NCBI GenBank assembly: GCA_964619935.1
Contig: CAZUGO010000063.1
Location: 57,410 to 121,409 of the forward strand
Source of the DNA: CAZUGO01 sp964619935
GTDB taxonomy: Bacteria; Planctomycetota; Phycisphaerae; UBA1845; CAIVHJ01
Length of the DNA: 64,000 nt
Reading direction: 5' to 3'
Below, in pieces: positions 32,772-41,025 of this stretch; position 1 is the stretch's first letter, and the number at the start of each line of letters is the position of its first letter. Position numbers and translations under genes: made by a program. Below the pieces are notes generated by a model. That model saw only the letters and a list, made by a program, of their open reading frames with translations, ran no database searches and was not told the origin of the DNA.

Positions 32772-35095
32772 CAGGCGTCCCTCTTGCTGCCGCCGGCCGC
32801 GACCAGCACCTGACCGACCGCAATACCGCCGTCGTTGGGTGGAATGCGGCGATGCCAGAACGGTTCGAAGCCTGCCGACCGCAACCGGGCCACGGCGTGC
32901 TCGACCAGCAGGCGGTTCTGGAAGCAGCCCCCCGACAGCACCACCCGGCGGTTTCCAATTTTCCGGGCAACCGCGAGCATGAGATGCACCAGCGTGCTGT
33001 GGAAGGCAGCGGCCATCCGGGCGGCGGGCCGGCGCTCGTGCACCTCATCCAGCAGTCGGCGGATCAACGGTTCCCAGTCGATCACCAGCGGTCCGCCGGC
33101 TTGCGCCGGATCCACCCGGAAGGGATACGAGTCCTCCGGGCTCAGGGCCCCGCAGGCCGCTTCCAAATCCATGGCCGCCTGGCCCTCGAAGGCAGCGATC
33201 TGGCGCAAGCCGATCAAGGCGGCCACGGCGTCGAACAGTCGGCCCATGCTGGAGGTCTGTGGGCAGTTCAGGCGCCGCTGCAGGGCTTCGCGGATCACGC
33301 TCAACTCAGCGCTGGAAAAGCTGCGCACCACCGGCTGCGGCGCCAGCGCTTTGAACTCGGCCCCGAAGAGTTCATAGAGCACACCCACGGCACAGCGGCG
33401 CGGCTGCTCAATGGCCTTCCCACCCCCCGGCAGCCGAAAGTGCCGCAGGTGGGCCACGCGCTGATAGCCGTGGCGATCGCAAAGCAGGAACTCACCGCCC
33501 CAGACCGTGTGGTCCGGACCCCATCCGGTGCCGTCCCACGCCACCCCCAGCACCGGTCCGGCAAGATCGTGTTCCGCCATGCACGAGACCACGTGGGCGT
33601 GGTGATGCTGCACCGGCACCGGGTGCGTGGACCATTCCCGCGCCATCCGCGTGGCGTGGTAGTCAGGATGCAAGTCACAGGCGGTGATCCGCGGCCGGAC
33701 GCCGTAGAGCCGGGTCAAGCTGCTGGTCGCTGCGCTGAAGGCCGCGCAAGCCTGGGGCGTGTCCAGATCGCCGATGTGCTGGCTGATGAAGATGTGCCGG
33801 CCCGCGGCGACCGCCACGCTGTTCTTCTGTTGGGCTCCGACGGCCAGCGTGGGCTCAAGGGTCGTCGCCACCGTCAGCGGCAGCGGGGCGTATCCCCGGG
33901 CCCGCCGCAGGATCACTTCGCGCCCCGCCATCACCTGCACCACCGAATCATCGACATGACGCTCGATGGGCCGATCATGGACCAGATAGACGTCGGCAAT
34001 CTCTGCCAGACGATCCAAGGCTTCAACCTCGTCGATGCACATCGGCTCATCGGAGCGGTTGCCGCTGGTGGCCACCACCGGAATCCGCAGTTCGTGCATC
34101 AAGAGGTGATGCAGCGGCGTATGGGGCAGCATGGCCCCGATGCCGGGCGCCCCCTCCGCAACCGCTGTGACCGGTCGCCAACGGGGCCGCAGGCGGCGGC
34201 GGAGCAACACGATCGGCGCCTGCGGCGAGATCAGCAGCGCTTGCTCCACGGCATCGACCCGGCAGGCGCCTCGAATCGACGTCGCCGTCGGAAACATCAG
34301 GGCCAGTGGTTTGGCCTCGCGGCACTTGCGTTGCCGCAGGCGCTGCACCGCGGCGGCATTCCCGGCGTCCACGCACAACTGAAACCCGCCCAACCCCTTG
34401 ACCGCAACAATGGCACCGCGGCGGATCGCGGCGGCAGCCTGCTCGATGGCGGCATGCCCCTCGGCCACGACCTGGCCGTCGGGTGTCCAGACCTGCAGCC
34501 GCGGTCCACACACCGGGCAGGCATTGGGTTGGGCATGGAAACGGCGGTCGGCAGGATCCAGGTATTCGGCGCGGCACTGCGGACACATTTCAAATCGCGC
34601 CATGGTGGTCTGCGCCCGGTCATACGGCAATCGCTGAATGATGCTGAACCGCGGACCGCAATCGGTGCAATTGGTAAATGGGTAGCGATACCGGCGATTG
34701 CCCGGATCCAGAAGCTCGCGGCGGCAGGCCCGGCAGGTGGCAATGTCGGGCAACACCCAGGCACTGCGGGCGCCGTCATGGGCACTGTGCCGAATCTCGA
34801 AGCGGACGCCGCCGGCGGCCGGCAAGTCGCTGGCCTCCAGTCCGGCGATATCGGCCAGTCCCGGCTTGTCGGTGCGCAGTTGCTGCAAGAAGCGCTGCAC
34901 GCGGCCCTTCGGACCTTCGATTTCAATCGCCACACCGCTGGCGTCGTTGGCGATCCAGCCGGACAAACCCAGGGTGGTTGCCAGGCGATAGACGAAGGGC
35001 CGGAAACCCACTCCTTGAACGGCGCCGCTCACAGTCACCCGCAGGCGGCAGCGGTCGGATGCGTTGGTGCTGGCCCTCGACACAGTCGCAGTCAT
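32771..35095 (-). CDS. hypF: Carbamoyltransferase HypF
   Basis: 774 residues from ATG 35095. Domains in order: acylphosphatase-like (RLRVTVSGAVQGVGFRPFVYRLA, ~15-105), two Zn fingers (TCRACRRELLD ... CTDCGPRFSII, CPQCRAEYLD ... CPVCGP, ~120-200), YrdC-like (~215-400) and Kae1-like (VQHHHAHVVSCMAEHDL, VLGVAWDGTGWG). Makes the carbamoyl group for the CN ligands from carbamoyl phosphate. Ends overlapping hypC. Confidence 0.97.
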   Translation of the reverse strand: MTATVSRASTNASDRCRLRVTVSGAVQGVGFRPFVYRLATTLGLSGWIANDASGVAIEIEGPKGRVQRFLQQLRTDKPGLADIAGLEASDLPAAGGVRFEIRHSAHDGARSAWVLPDIATCRACRRELLDPGNRRYRYPFTNCTDCGPRFSIIQRLPYDRAQTTMARFEMCPQCRAEYLDPADRRFHAQPNACPVCGPRLQVWTPDGQVVAEGHAAIEQAAAAIRRGAIVAVKGLGGFQLCVDAGNAAAVQRLRQRKCREAKPLALMFPTATSIRGACRVDAVEQALLISPQAPIVLLRRRLRPRWRPVTAVAEGAPGIGAMLPHTPLHHLLMHELRIPVVATSGNRSDEPMCIDEVEALDRLAEIADVYLVHDRPIERHVDDSVVQVMAGREVILRRARGYAPLPLTVATTLEPTLAVGAQQKNSVAVAAGRHIFISQHIGDLDTPQACAAFSAATSSLTRLYGVRPRITACDLHPDYHATRMAREWSTHPVPVQHHHAHVVSCMAEHDLAGPVLGVAWDGTGWGPDHTVWGGEFLLCDRHGYQRVAHLRHFRLPGGGKAIEQPRRCAVGVLYELFGAEFKALAPQPVVRSFSSAELSVIREALQRRLNCPQTSSMGRLFDAVAALIGLRQIAAFEGQAAMDLEAACGALSPEDSYPFRVDPAQAGGPLVIDWEPLIRRLLDEVHERRPAARMAAAFHSTLVHLMLAVARKIGNRRVVLSGGCFQNRLLVEHAVARLRSAGFEPFWHRRIPPNDGGIAVGQVLVAAGGSKRDA

Positions 35096-35096
35096 G

Positions 35097-35360
35097 TCAG
35101 GTGACCACCTCCACGTCCTGAAGCACAATCGATTGGGCGTCGGCCGCCTGCGGATCCTCGCCAAGTTCGATGTTCAATTCAGCGCCTTCGGCAAGCGTCC
35201 CGGCCGTGCCGCCGACAAAATGATCTCGAAAGTGCTCCGCCGAGATATGGGCCAGGGCCCCGAGCTTCACCCGAACGGCGGTGACCCGGGTGCTGCCGTG
35301 CGCTGTGGCCAGGGCCTCGATCTTCCGCAACAAATCGGCAATCAGGGACATTTCGTGCAT
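35097..35360 (-). CDS. hypA: HypA-like nickel chaperone without the zinc ribbon
   Basis: 87 residues, against about 113 for ordinary HypA. The N-terminus MHEMSLIADLLRKIEALA keeps the nickel-binding His2 and the strand VTAVRVKLGALAHIS. After AELNIELGEDPQ the sequence jumps to AADAQSIVLQDVEVVT, the normal C-terminal strand, so the Zn-binding CxxC...CxxC ribbon is missing; the protein has no Cys. Start overlaps the protease gene by 19 bp. No hypB (its GTPase partner) is in the window. Nickel delivery may therefore work differently here. Confidence 0.85.
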   Translation of the reverse strand: MHEMSLIADLLRKIEALATAHGSTRVTAVRVKLGALAHISAEHFRDHFVGGTAGTLAEGAELNIELGEDPQAADAQSIVLQDVEVVT

Positions 35361-35863
35361 GGTTGCAGCCCTCCTTGCAGTTCCTCGCAGATGCGTCTGA
35401 CGGCCTGCTCGGCGCCTCGAGCCACGTCCGGGGTCAGTCCCAACCCCGGGGCAAAATCCTGCCCTTCGATGGCATAGAGCCGCAGGTCGGGCGGGAGTTG
35501 ACCGAGGGCCCGAGCCAATTCCACAGCCTCGCCCACTCCAAAGGCGTGGCTCGAGCAGCAGAACAGCTCGCGTGCACACGGCTGCTGCCCCAGATCCAGG
35601 ACCTGCAACCGGCCGGGCGGGCTTCCGGATGACACCGCATCCACCAACCATACCGTGCCGGCGTCGGCCCACAAGCCCATCAGGGCGGTGGCCTCGCCCC
35701 GGCTCTCGCGAACGGTCACCGACGGCAGGGCCCGGGCCCTCAGGGCTCGGGCGACCACGCGCCCGGCGCCGTCATCGCGGCGGCAATCGTCGCCCAGCCC
35801 GATGATGAGCACCGCGCCAACGGGCCGACCCCGGCTGGCGGCCGGTGCCCGCGGATCAGCCAC
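35342..35863 (-). CDS. [NiFe]-hydrogenase large-subunit maturation endopeptidase
   Basis: 173 residues of the HyaD/HybD/HoxW peptidase family (M52): VLIIGLGDDCRRDDGAGRVVA (first Ni-binding acidic residue), VWLVDAVSSGSPPG (second Asp) and CCSSHAFGVGEAVEL (His). Removes the C-terminal extension of the large subunit after Ni insertion. ATG at 35863 lies inside the end of the large-subunit gene (8-bp overlap), consistent with a dedicated protease for it. Confidence 0.93.
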   Translation of the reverse strand: MADPRAPAASRGRPVGAVLIIGLGDDCRRDDGAGRVVARALRARALPSVTVRESRGEATALMGLWADAGTVWLVDAVSSGSPPGRLQVLDLGQQPCARELFCCSSHAFGVGEAVELARALGQLPPDLRLYAIEGQDFAPGLGLTPDVARGAEQAVRRICEELQGGLQPCTKCP

Positions 35864-37145
35864 GGTCCACCTGCAACTTCAGGAAGTGCGCCGAGCAGGA
35901 AATGCAGGGATCGTAGTTGCGGATGGCCTGCTCGCACTCCCACTGCAACCGGTCGTCGGAAAGGGCCAGCCGCGGCCCGACGAAGTCGTAGAGATCCTGT
36001 TCGATCATCGCCTGGTTGACCGCGGTGGGCGAGACGATCTTGGCGTCCACGATGACGCCACGATCGTCGATGGAGTAACGGTGGTAACAGATGCCGCGGG
36101 GCGCCTCGGTACATCCGAATCCGGTCCCGGCCCGCGGGCTGACCGCGACGGCCGGTGGATCGGGCGGCTGATAACGCTCGATGATCTGCAGGGCTTCCTC
36201 GACGGCAAACACCACCTCAACGGCCCGCACCATGATGCTCTTGAACGGGTTTCGGCACACCGCGCCGAGTTCCAGTTTCTGGGCGACCTGCCTGGCCCGA
36301 GGGGTCAGCCGGTCGTGATTCAGGGCGTAACGGGCCAGGGGCCCAACCATGCAGGGGCCGCGACCGGCGACCTGGGTGTGCAGCGCGGTAGAGTGTGGCT
36401 GGTGGGTTTCAATCAACACGCGATCGTACTCGGCGATGGGCACATCGATGCCCCGGCTGGAGACCAGGCGGCCCTCGTTCAGCGGATACTCGTCGGGATG
36501 CCGCAGGGCCACAAATTCATAATCCTGCTCGAACTCTGGAAAAGCCAACCCGCCGACCGTGGCGGCAAACTGCTCGGCGGCGTCCAGGCTCCAGCGCAGC
36601 GCGTCGACCTGGTCCTGCAATTGCCGGCGCCGCGGCGCCTTGTAGTACCCGCCGACCCGGCAGTTGATCGGATGAATCTCGCGGCCACCGATGACGCGCA
36701 TCAGTTCATTGCCGCATTTCTTGAGGCGCAGCGCGGCCTTGACCAGCTCGGGGTGGTCCTTGGCCATCTCGATGGCGTCGCGATAGCCCAGAAAATCGGG
36801 GGCGTGCAGCATGGCCCCGTGCAGGATGTGGCTCTCGATCCACTCCCCGCAGTAGATCAACCGCCGCAAGTCCCGGACCGCCGGAGCGACAGACACGCCG
36901 CAGATCTGCTCCATGGCCTGGGCGGCGCCGTGCTGGTAGGCGACCGGGCAGATCCCGCAAATCCGCGCCGTGATGTCCGGGGCTTCAGTGAAGTGCCGGC
37001 CGCGCAACAAGGCCTCGAAGAAGCGCGGCGGCTCCATGATCTTGAGCTTGACCTCGACCACCGCCTGATCGCGAATCTTCAGGAACAACGCCCCTTCCCC
37101 TTCGACGCGGGCCAGGTAGTCCACCTTGATGGTTCTAGTCTTCAT
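35856..37145 (-). CDS. hydA: [NiFe]-hydrogenase large subunit (group 3b-like)
   Basis: 429 residues. Ni-ligand motifs: L1 ARICGICPVAYQHGAAQAME (~60-80) and L2 DPCISCSAHF near the C-terminus, followed by LKLQVDRG, the extension removed by the protease. Length and the RICGICPVAY form match cytosolic group 3b sulfhydrogenase/NADP hydrogenase alpha subunits. Works with HydD, HydG and HydB of the same operon; bidirectional H2 oxidation/evolution with NAD(P)(H). Overlaps hydD by 11 bp. Confidence 0.95.
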   Translation of the reverse strand: MKTRTIKVDYLARVEGEGALFLKIRDQAVVEVKLKIMEPPRFFEALLRGRHFTEAPDITARICGICPVAYQHGAAQAMEQICGVSVAPAVRDLRRLIYCGEWIESHILHGAMLHAPDFLGYRDAIEMAKDHPELVKAALRLKKCGNELMRVIGGREIHPINCRVGGYYKAPRRRQLQDQVDALRWSLDAAEQFAATVGGLAFPEFEQDYEFVALRHPDEYPLNEGRLVSSRGIDVPIAEYDRVLIETHQPHSTALHTQVAGRGPCMVGPLARYALNHDRLTPRARQVAQKLELGAVCRNPFKSIMVRAVEVVFAVEEALQIIERYQPPDPPAVAVSPRAGTGFGCTEAPRGICYHRYSIDDRGVIVDAKIVSPTAVNQAMIEQDLYDFVGPRLALSDDRLQWECEQAIRNYDPCISCSAHFLKLQVDRG

Positions 37146-37917
37146 GGGCCTCGCTCTCTTTCCGAAACGCGTCGGCGGCAGAGTTGAAGGTTCGGTACAC
37201 CCGCCGGATCGCCCCGCGATCCATGCCCAACTGGTACAACCGAGCGCTCAGGGCGGCGGCGTGAGGGGTTTCCTTCGGCCCGAAGCAACCGTAACAACCG
37301 CGATCATACGCCGGACACAGTGCATTGCAACCGGCCTGGGTCACCGGACCGAGGCAGGGCTGCCCGCGGGCAACCAGCACGCAGACGGTGCCGTTGCGCT
37401 TGCATTCCTCGCAGACGCTGCCCGTGGGGAGACTCGGGCGGCGGCCGTTCAGCATGGCATTGAGCAGTTCGAGCAGTTGATGCTTGTTGATCGGGCAGCC
37501 GCGGAGTTCGAAGTCGACCGACACGTGGTCGGCGATGGGTGTTGACTTGCTGAGGGTCTCGATGTACTCAGGCCGGGCATAAACCAGCGACACGAACTCG
37601 CGGATGTTGCGGAAGTTGCGGAGCGCCTGAATGCCGCCGGCGGTGGCGCAGGCCCCGATGGTCACCAGGGTCCGCGACTGCCGCCGGATGGACTGGATGC
37701 GGCGCTCATCGGCCGGGGTGGTGATCGACCCTTCGACCAGTGACAGGTCGTAGGGTCCCTTGACCGAACGCTTGGTGACCTCCGGAAAATGCGCGATGTC
37801 CACCGCGTCAGCCACCGCCAGCAACTCGTCCTCGCAGTCCAGCAGGCTGAGCTGACAGCCGTCACACGATGCAAACTTCCAGACGGCCAGCTTGGGTTTG
37901 GCGGGAATGGGTTTCAT
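37135..37917 (-). CDS. hydD: [NiFe]-hydrogenase small subunit (group 3b-like)
   Basis: 260 residues without signal peptide, so cytosolic. Cluster ligands: FASCDGCQLSLLDCEDEL, VTIGACATAGGIQALRN, ELRGCPINKHQLLELL, then CEECKRNGTVC, QPCLGPVTQAGCNALCP and DRGCYGCFGP for medial and distal clusters. Relays electrons from the NiFe site to the flavin subunit. Start overlaps hydG by four bases. Confidence 0.95.
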   Translation of the reverse strand: MKPIPAKPKLAVWKFASCDGCQLSLLDCEDELLAVADAVDIAHFPEVTKRSVKGPYDLSLVEGSITTPADERRIQSIRRQSRTLVTIGACATAGGIQALRNFRNIREFVSLVYARPEYIETLSKSTPIADHVSVDFELRGCPINKHQLLELLNAMLNGRRPSLPTGSVCEECKRNGTVCVLVARGQPCLGPVTQAGCNALCPAYDRGCYGCFGPKETPHAAALSARLYQLGMDRGAIRRVYRTFNSAADAFRKESEAHED

Positions 37918-38780
37918 AGCTCGCGTACCTCGAAGCGCGACGCGATGCGGTCAAACCGGAACACCGGCCCATCGGTGCAGACAAACGAGCCGCCGTACTG
38001 GCAGTGCCCGCACCAGCCGAGTCCACACTTCATGTTGCGCTCCATGGAGACGTAGATGTTGCGGGTGTCGAGTCCGCGCTGTTGCAGGCCCATGACCGCG
38101 TAGCGCATCATGATCTCCGGGCCGCATACCAGGGCCACGGCAGTGGCGGGATCCAGCGCGGCCCGCGAAATCAGGTTGGTGACCACGCCGACGTTGCCGT
38201 GCCAGGAACCGCTGGCCCGGTCGACGGTGATGAGCACGTCGACATCCAAGCGGCTGCTCCAACGGGTCAGCTCGCGGCGGTACAGAATCTCATCCGCGGT
38301 GCGGGCACCGTACAGCAACGTCACCCGGCGGTACTGCTGGCGCTCATGCAGCACCTGGTAGATCACCGGCCGCAACGGCGCCAGCCCGATTCCGCCGCAG
38401 ACCACCAGCAGGTCCCGGCCGCGGAGTTCGTCCAGCGGCCAGTGACTGCCGAACGGCCCGCGGACCCCCAGGGTGCCGCCGACAGGCACCCCGCGCAGCG
38501 CCCGGGTCACGGGACCGACCGCCCGAATGGTGTGGGTCAGCCGCTGGCCCGATCGGGGGTCACCGCTGATCGAGATCGGCACCTCGCCCACGCCGAAGGC
38601 ATACACCATATTGAACTGGCCCGGGAGAAACGGCGCCGGCGATCCGCCGTCCGTCGGCCGCAGGATCATGGTGAAGGTGTCCCGGGTGTCGCGCCTGACC
38701 TGGGTGACGGTGTGCAGCACCGGAACCATGGGGTCTGCGTTCAGCCCGGCACAGACGGTGGTGTTTGTCGACAAGTTCAC
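37914..38780 (-). CDS. hydG: Hydrogenase FAD/NAD(P)-binding subunit (HydG-like)
   Basis: 288 residues of the PyrK/ferredoxin-NADP reductase family. FAD motif PGQFNMVYAFGVGEVPISIS (RxYS-type), NAD(P) motif LLVVCGGIGLAPLRPVIYQ, and a [2Fe-2S] site at the C-terminus CGLGWCGHCQYGGSFVC. Passes electrons between the small subunit and NAD(P). Overlaps the cNMP-domain gene upstream and hydD downstream by four bases each. Confidence 0.95.
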   Translation of the reverse strand: MNLSTNTTVCAGLNADPMVPVLHTVTQVRRDTRDTFTMILRPTDGGSPAPFLPGQFNMVYAFGVGEVPISISGDPRSGQRLTHTIRAVGPVTRALRGVPVGGTLGVRGPFGSHWPLDELRGRDLLVVCGGIGLAPLRPVIYQVLHERQQYRRVTLLYGARTADEILYRRELTRWSSRLDVDVLITVDRASGSWHGNVGVVTNLISRAALDPATAVALVCGPEIMMRYAVMGLQQRGLDTRNIYVSMERNMKCGLGWCGHCQYGGSFVCTDGPVFRFDRIASRFEVREL

Positions 38781-39238
38781 GTGCGCACCTCGTACAGGTC
38801 CAACAGTTGCAGCCGGGTGGCTTGCAGCCGTTGGGCCACGATGCCGACCACGCGCTTGAGCACTTCGCAGCCCAACTCCGGGTGGCTGTCCAGGAGCTGC
38901 CGCAGGCGGCCGGCGTCGAACGCCACCGTCAGGGTCTGGTCCAGTGCCCGGGCGTCAAAGTGCCAGCGATACGGCGGCAGCAGCCAGGACCACCCCAGCG
39001 CCTCGCCCGCGGCGATGGTCTGGATGGGCATGGGCCCCAACCCCGGAATGAACACCTTGAGGGCCACACTGCCACTGATGACCAGGAAAAAGCGATCCGC
39101 CGGCTCGTTGCTGCGGAACAGGAACTCTTCGGCATCGAACCCGACTTTCCGGGCGCAGCCGGCCAGCAGTTGCAGGTGCTCGAGCCGGACCCCGCACAGG
39201 AACGGATGCTCACCGATCATGGTTTCCAACGCGTTCAT
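38777..39238 (-). CDS. Cyclic-nucleotide-binding domain protein in hydrogenase operon
   Basis: 153 residues, a single cNMP-binding (Crp-like) jelly roll without DNA-binding domain: FLFRSNEPADRFFLVISGSVALKVFIPG, the phosphate-cassette region IAAGEALGWSWLLPPYRW, and a C-terminal helix QRLQATRLQLLDLYE. The cassette lacks the strict FGE..L...R..A of cAMP binders. Such a stand-alone domain sits between hydB and hydG in several group 3b operons; a regulatory or assembly role is inferred. Confidence 0.88.
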   Translation of the reverse strand: MNALETMIGEHPFLCGVRLEHLQLLAGCARKVGFDAEEFLFRSNEPADRFFLVISGSVALKVFIPGLGPMPIQTIAAGEALGWSWLLPPYRWHFDARALDQTLTVAFDAGRLRQLLDSHPELGCEVLKRVVGIVAQRLQATRLQLLDLYEVRT

Positions 39239-39263
39239 GAGACACCTCCTGAGGCGGCGGCGG

Positions 39264-40373
39264 TCACTCCGCCAGGGCCGCAGCCTCGACGGTCAAATCA
39301 ATGCCTACCGGACACCAGGTGATGCACCGCCCGCAGCCGACGCAACCACTGCGCCCGAACTGCTCGACCCAGAAACTGAGCTTGTGGGTCAGCCACTGGC
39401 GATAGCGCGACATCACCGACGATCGAATCCGCCCTCCCGAAATGGTGCTGAAGTCCTGGTTGAAGCAGGAATCCCAGCGTCGGATGCGCCCGGCGGATTG
39501 GCCGGCCAGGTCCGTGACGTCTTCCACCGTGGAGCAGAAGCACGTCGGACAGACCAATGTACAGTTGGCGCAACTCAGGCAGCGGCGGGCCACCGCCTCC
39601 CAATGCGGATGCTCCGGGCGCTGGCCCAGCCGCTCGGCCACCGTGGCCGCGTCCAGTCGCCGGCCCATTTGGGCCTCCGCGGCGTCAACCACTGCCGCGG
39701 CGGCCTTGATTTCCGCGGCAGTCGCCTCGCGCTGCGGTACCTGCTGGAACACGTCGGCCCCGCGGTCGGAACCGAGTTCCACCAGCAACTGCTGCTGGCA
39801 GCCGTCCACGATCTCGGTGAGTGCCAGGTCGAAATCGCCGCTGACCCGCGGACCGCTGCCCATTGACGCACAGAAGCAGGTCTGCCCGGCATGCCCACAA
39901 TGGACGGCCACCACGAAGATCTGCTCGCGGCGGCGGCGGTAGGCATTGTCGACGGACGCGCCCTGCTGAAAGACCTGGTCTTGAATCGCGATGGCCTGCA
40001 ATTCGCAGGCCCGCACGCCGATGAAGGCCAGCCGAGGCGCCTCCGGCGGCGCGGCATTCAGCCGCAGACCCTGTCCGTCGCGGGTCACTTGGAAGAGTTG
40101 CTGCCGCGGCGGAAACAGGAATTGCTTCCACGATTGCGGGCCGACGCCGTAACCGAACACGGCCTGGTCCTGCCGCCGGACCAGGCGATAGCTGCCGGGC
40201 TGCTGCACATCGGTCCAACCGACCGGCAAGTCGGCAACGCCGGTGACGGCATCATACACGATGGCCTGGTCCCGAACGGTCGGACCGATGACCTGATACC
40301 CACGATCACGCAGGACCGCGAACAGCCGGTCCAGGGCCTGGCAGTCCATGATTTTCGGCGATCCGCGGTTCAT
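39264..40373 (-). CDS. hydB: Hydrogenase [4Fe-4S] subunit (HydB-like, sulfhydrogenase beta)
   Basis: 369 residues. Two cubane-cluster motifs at the C-terminal part: CLSCANCTLVCPTC (~275-290) and CVGCGRCITWCPVG (~345-358). N-terminal half (FIGVRACELQAIAIQDQVF, CFCASMG) matches coenzyme F420 hydrogenase/HydB-like proteins. Known as the electron-transfer or sulfur-reducing beta subunit of NADP-linked group 3b enzymes. Preceded 35 bp upstream by the hemerythrin gene. Confidence 0.93.
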   Translation of the reverse strand: MNRGSPKIMDCQALDRLFAVLRDRGYQVIGPTVRDQAIVYDAVTGVADLPVGWTDVQQPGSYRLVRRQDQAVFGYGVGPQSWKQFLFPPRQQLFQVTRDGQGLRLNAAPPEAPRLAFIGVRACELQAIAIQDQVFQQGASVDNAYRRRREQIFVVAVHCGHAGQTCFCASMGSGPRVSGDFDLALTEIVDGCQQQLLVELGSDRGADVFQQVPQREATAAEIKAAAAVVDAAEAQMGRRLDAATVAERLGQRPEHPHWEAVARRCLSCANCTLVCPTCFCSTVEDVTDLAGQSAGRIRRWDSCFNQDFSTISGGRIRSSVMSRYRQWLTHKLSFWVEQFGRSGCVGCGRCITWCPVGIDLTVEAAALAE

Positions 40374-40408
40374 AGGCCACCTCCTGCGATCACGCCGGCC
40401 GGAGCGAC

Positions 40409-40861
40409 TCAGTCCCCGGAACCGATATCCTGTACGAAGACCTGCTGCACCAGCCGGTTCTCCTGTTGCTCATGGGCCTCGAGGCTGGCCAGCAACTGCT
40501 CGATATCCGAGCGCACCCGGGCCTCGTCCGCTGCCGTGGGCACCCGGCAGTCTTCCAGGAACTCCTCGATGGCCGTACAGACCTTCAACATGTCGCGATG
40601 CTGATCACGCAGGACCTCGACCTCACGAGCCAGGGTCGGGCGGCGCTCCCGCACCGCCTTCAGAAACCCGCCGTACTCCTCCAGCTCCATGTGCCTGCGC
40701 AGTTGGGTGTGGAAATGTCGGAAGTGCTCGGTGCAGTGCGCGAACCAGGTTTTCAGGGACACCTCAGACCGTGGACACAAACGCAAAGTCAGCAGCTCGA
40801 TTTCCTGGTCGAGTTTGCGGTGTTCTTCCCGGGTTTGGCGTGCGATCTGATGGTCGTTCAT
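40409..40861 (-). CDS. Hemerythrin-like protein, first gene of the hydrogenase operon
   Basis: 150 residues from ATG 40861 (AAGGAG six bases upstream). Four-helix hemerythrin pattern with likely di-iron ligands: EEHRKLDQE, HCTEHFRHFHTQLRRHMELEE, RDQHRDMLKV and LEAHEQQENRLV. May bind O2 or NO, or serve as a di-iron store; protection or sensing of the oxygen-sensitive hydrogenase is inferred. A sigma54 promoter lies ~40-60 bp upstream. Confidence 0.85.
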   Translation of the reverse strand: MNDHQIARQTREEHRKLDQEIELLTLRLCPRSEVSLKTWFAHCTEHFRHFHTQLRRHMELEEYGGFLKAVRERRPTLAREVEVLRDQHRDMLKVCTAIEEFLEDCRVPTAADEARVRSDIEQLLASLEAHEQQENRLVQQVFVQDIGSGD

Positions 40862-40903
40862 GGCAGCTCCTTTGTGTGAACCTGCAGCCGTCACCTGACG
40901 CCG

Positions 40904-40919
40904 TGCAAGGGCTGTGCCA
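40904..40919 (-). promoter_or_regulatory. Sigma54 promoter of the hemerythrin-hyd-hyp operon
   Basis: On the minus strand: TGGCAC (40919-40914), AGCCC, TTGCA (40908-40904). Both elements match the -24/-12 consensus (YTGGCAC-N5-TTGCW) exactly with the required 10 bp between GG and GC. Predicted start ~40892, 31 nt before ATG 40861. A sigma54 activator gene lies immediately upstream, so this is its likely target. Confidence 0.88.
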
Positions 40920-40989
40920 CGCCTGCTAGGTTGCCTGGGATGCAAGAGTTATGATCGCCGGCGCTGCGCTTCCGGTGGAATTGCCCGCA

Positions 40990-41011
40990 GGCTGTGGAAG
41001 AATCCACAGCC
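40990..41011 (-). promoter_or_regulatory. Palindrome, likely activator-binding (enhancer) site or terminator
   Basis: GGCTGTGGA (40990-40998), AGAA, TCCACAGCC (41003-41011): a perfect 9-bp dyad centred ~81 bp upstream of the -24 element, the ordinary distance for a sigma54 enhancer. It also lies 15 bp after the stop of the activator gene and could end that transcript, but no T-run follows. The half-site TGTGGA recurs near the second sigma54 promoter at 43759. Confidence 0.6.
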
Positions 41012-41025
41012 GGCCCGCCGCTGCG

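Noticed and set aside
32852..35104. Plus-strand open frame of 750 codons
   Set aside because: Antisense of hypF, which is beyond doubt.
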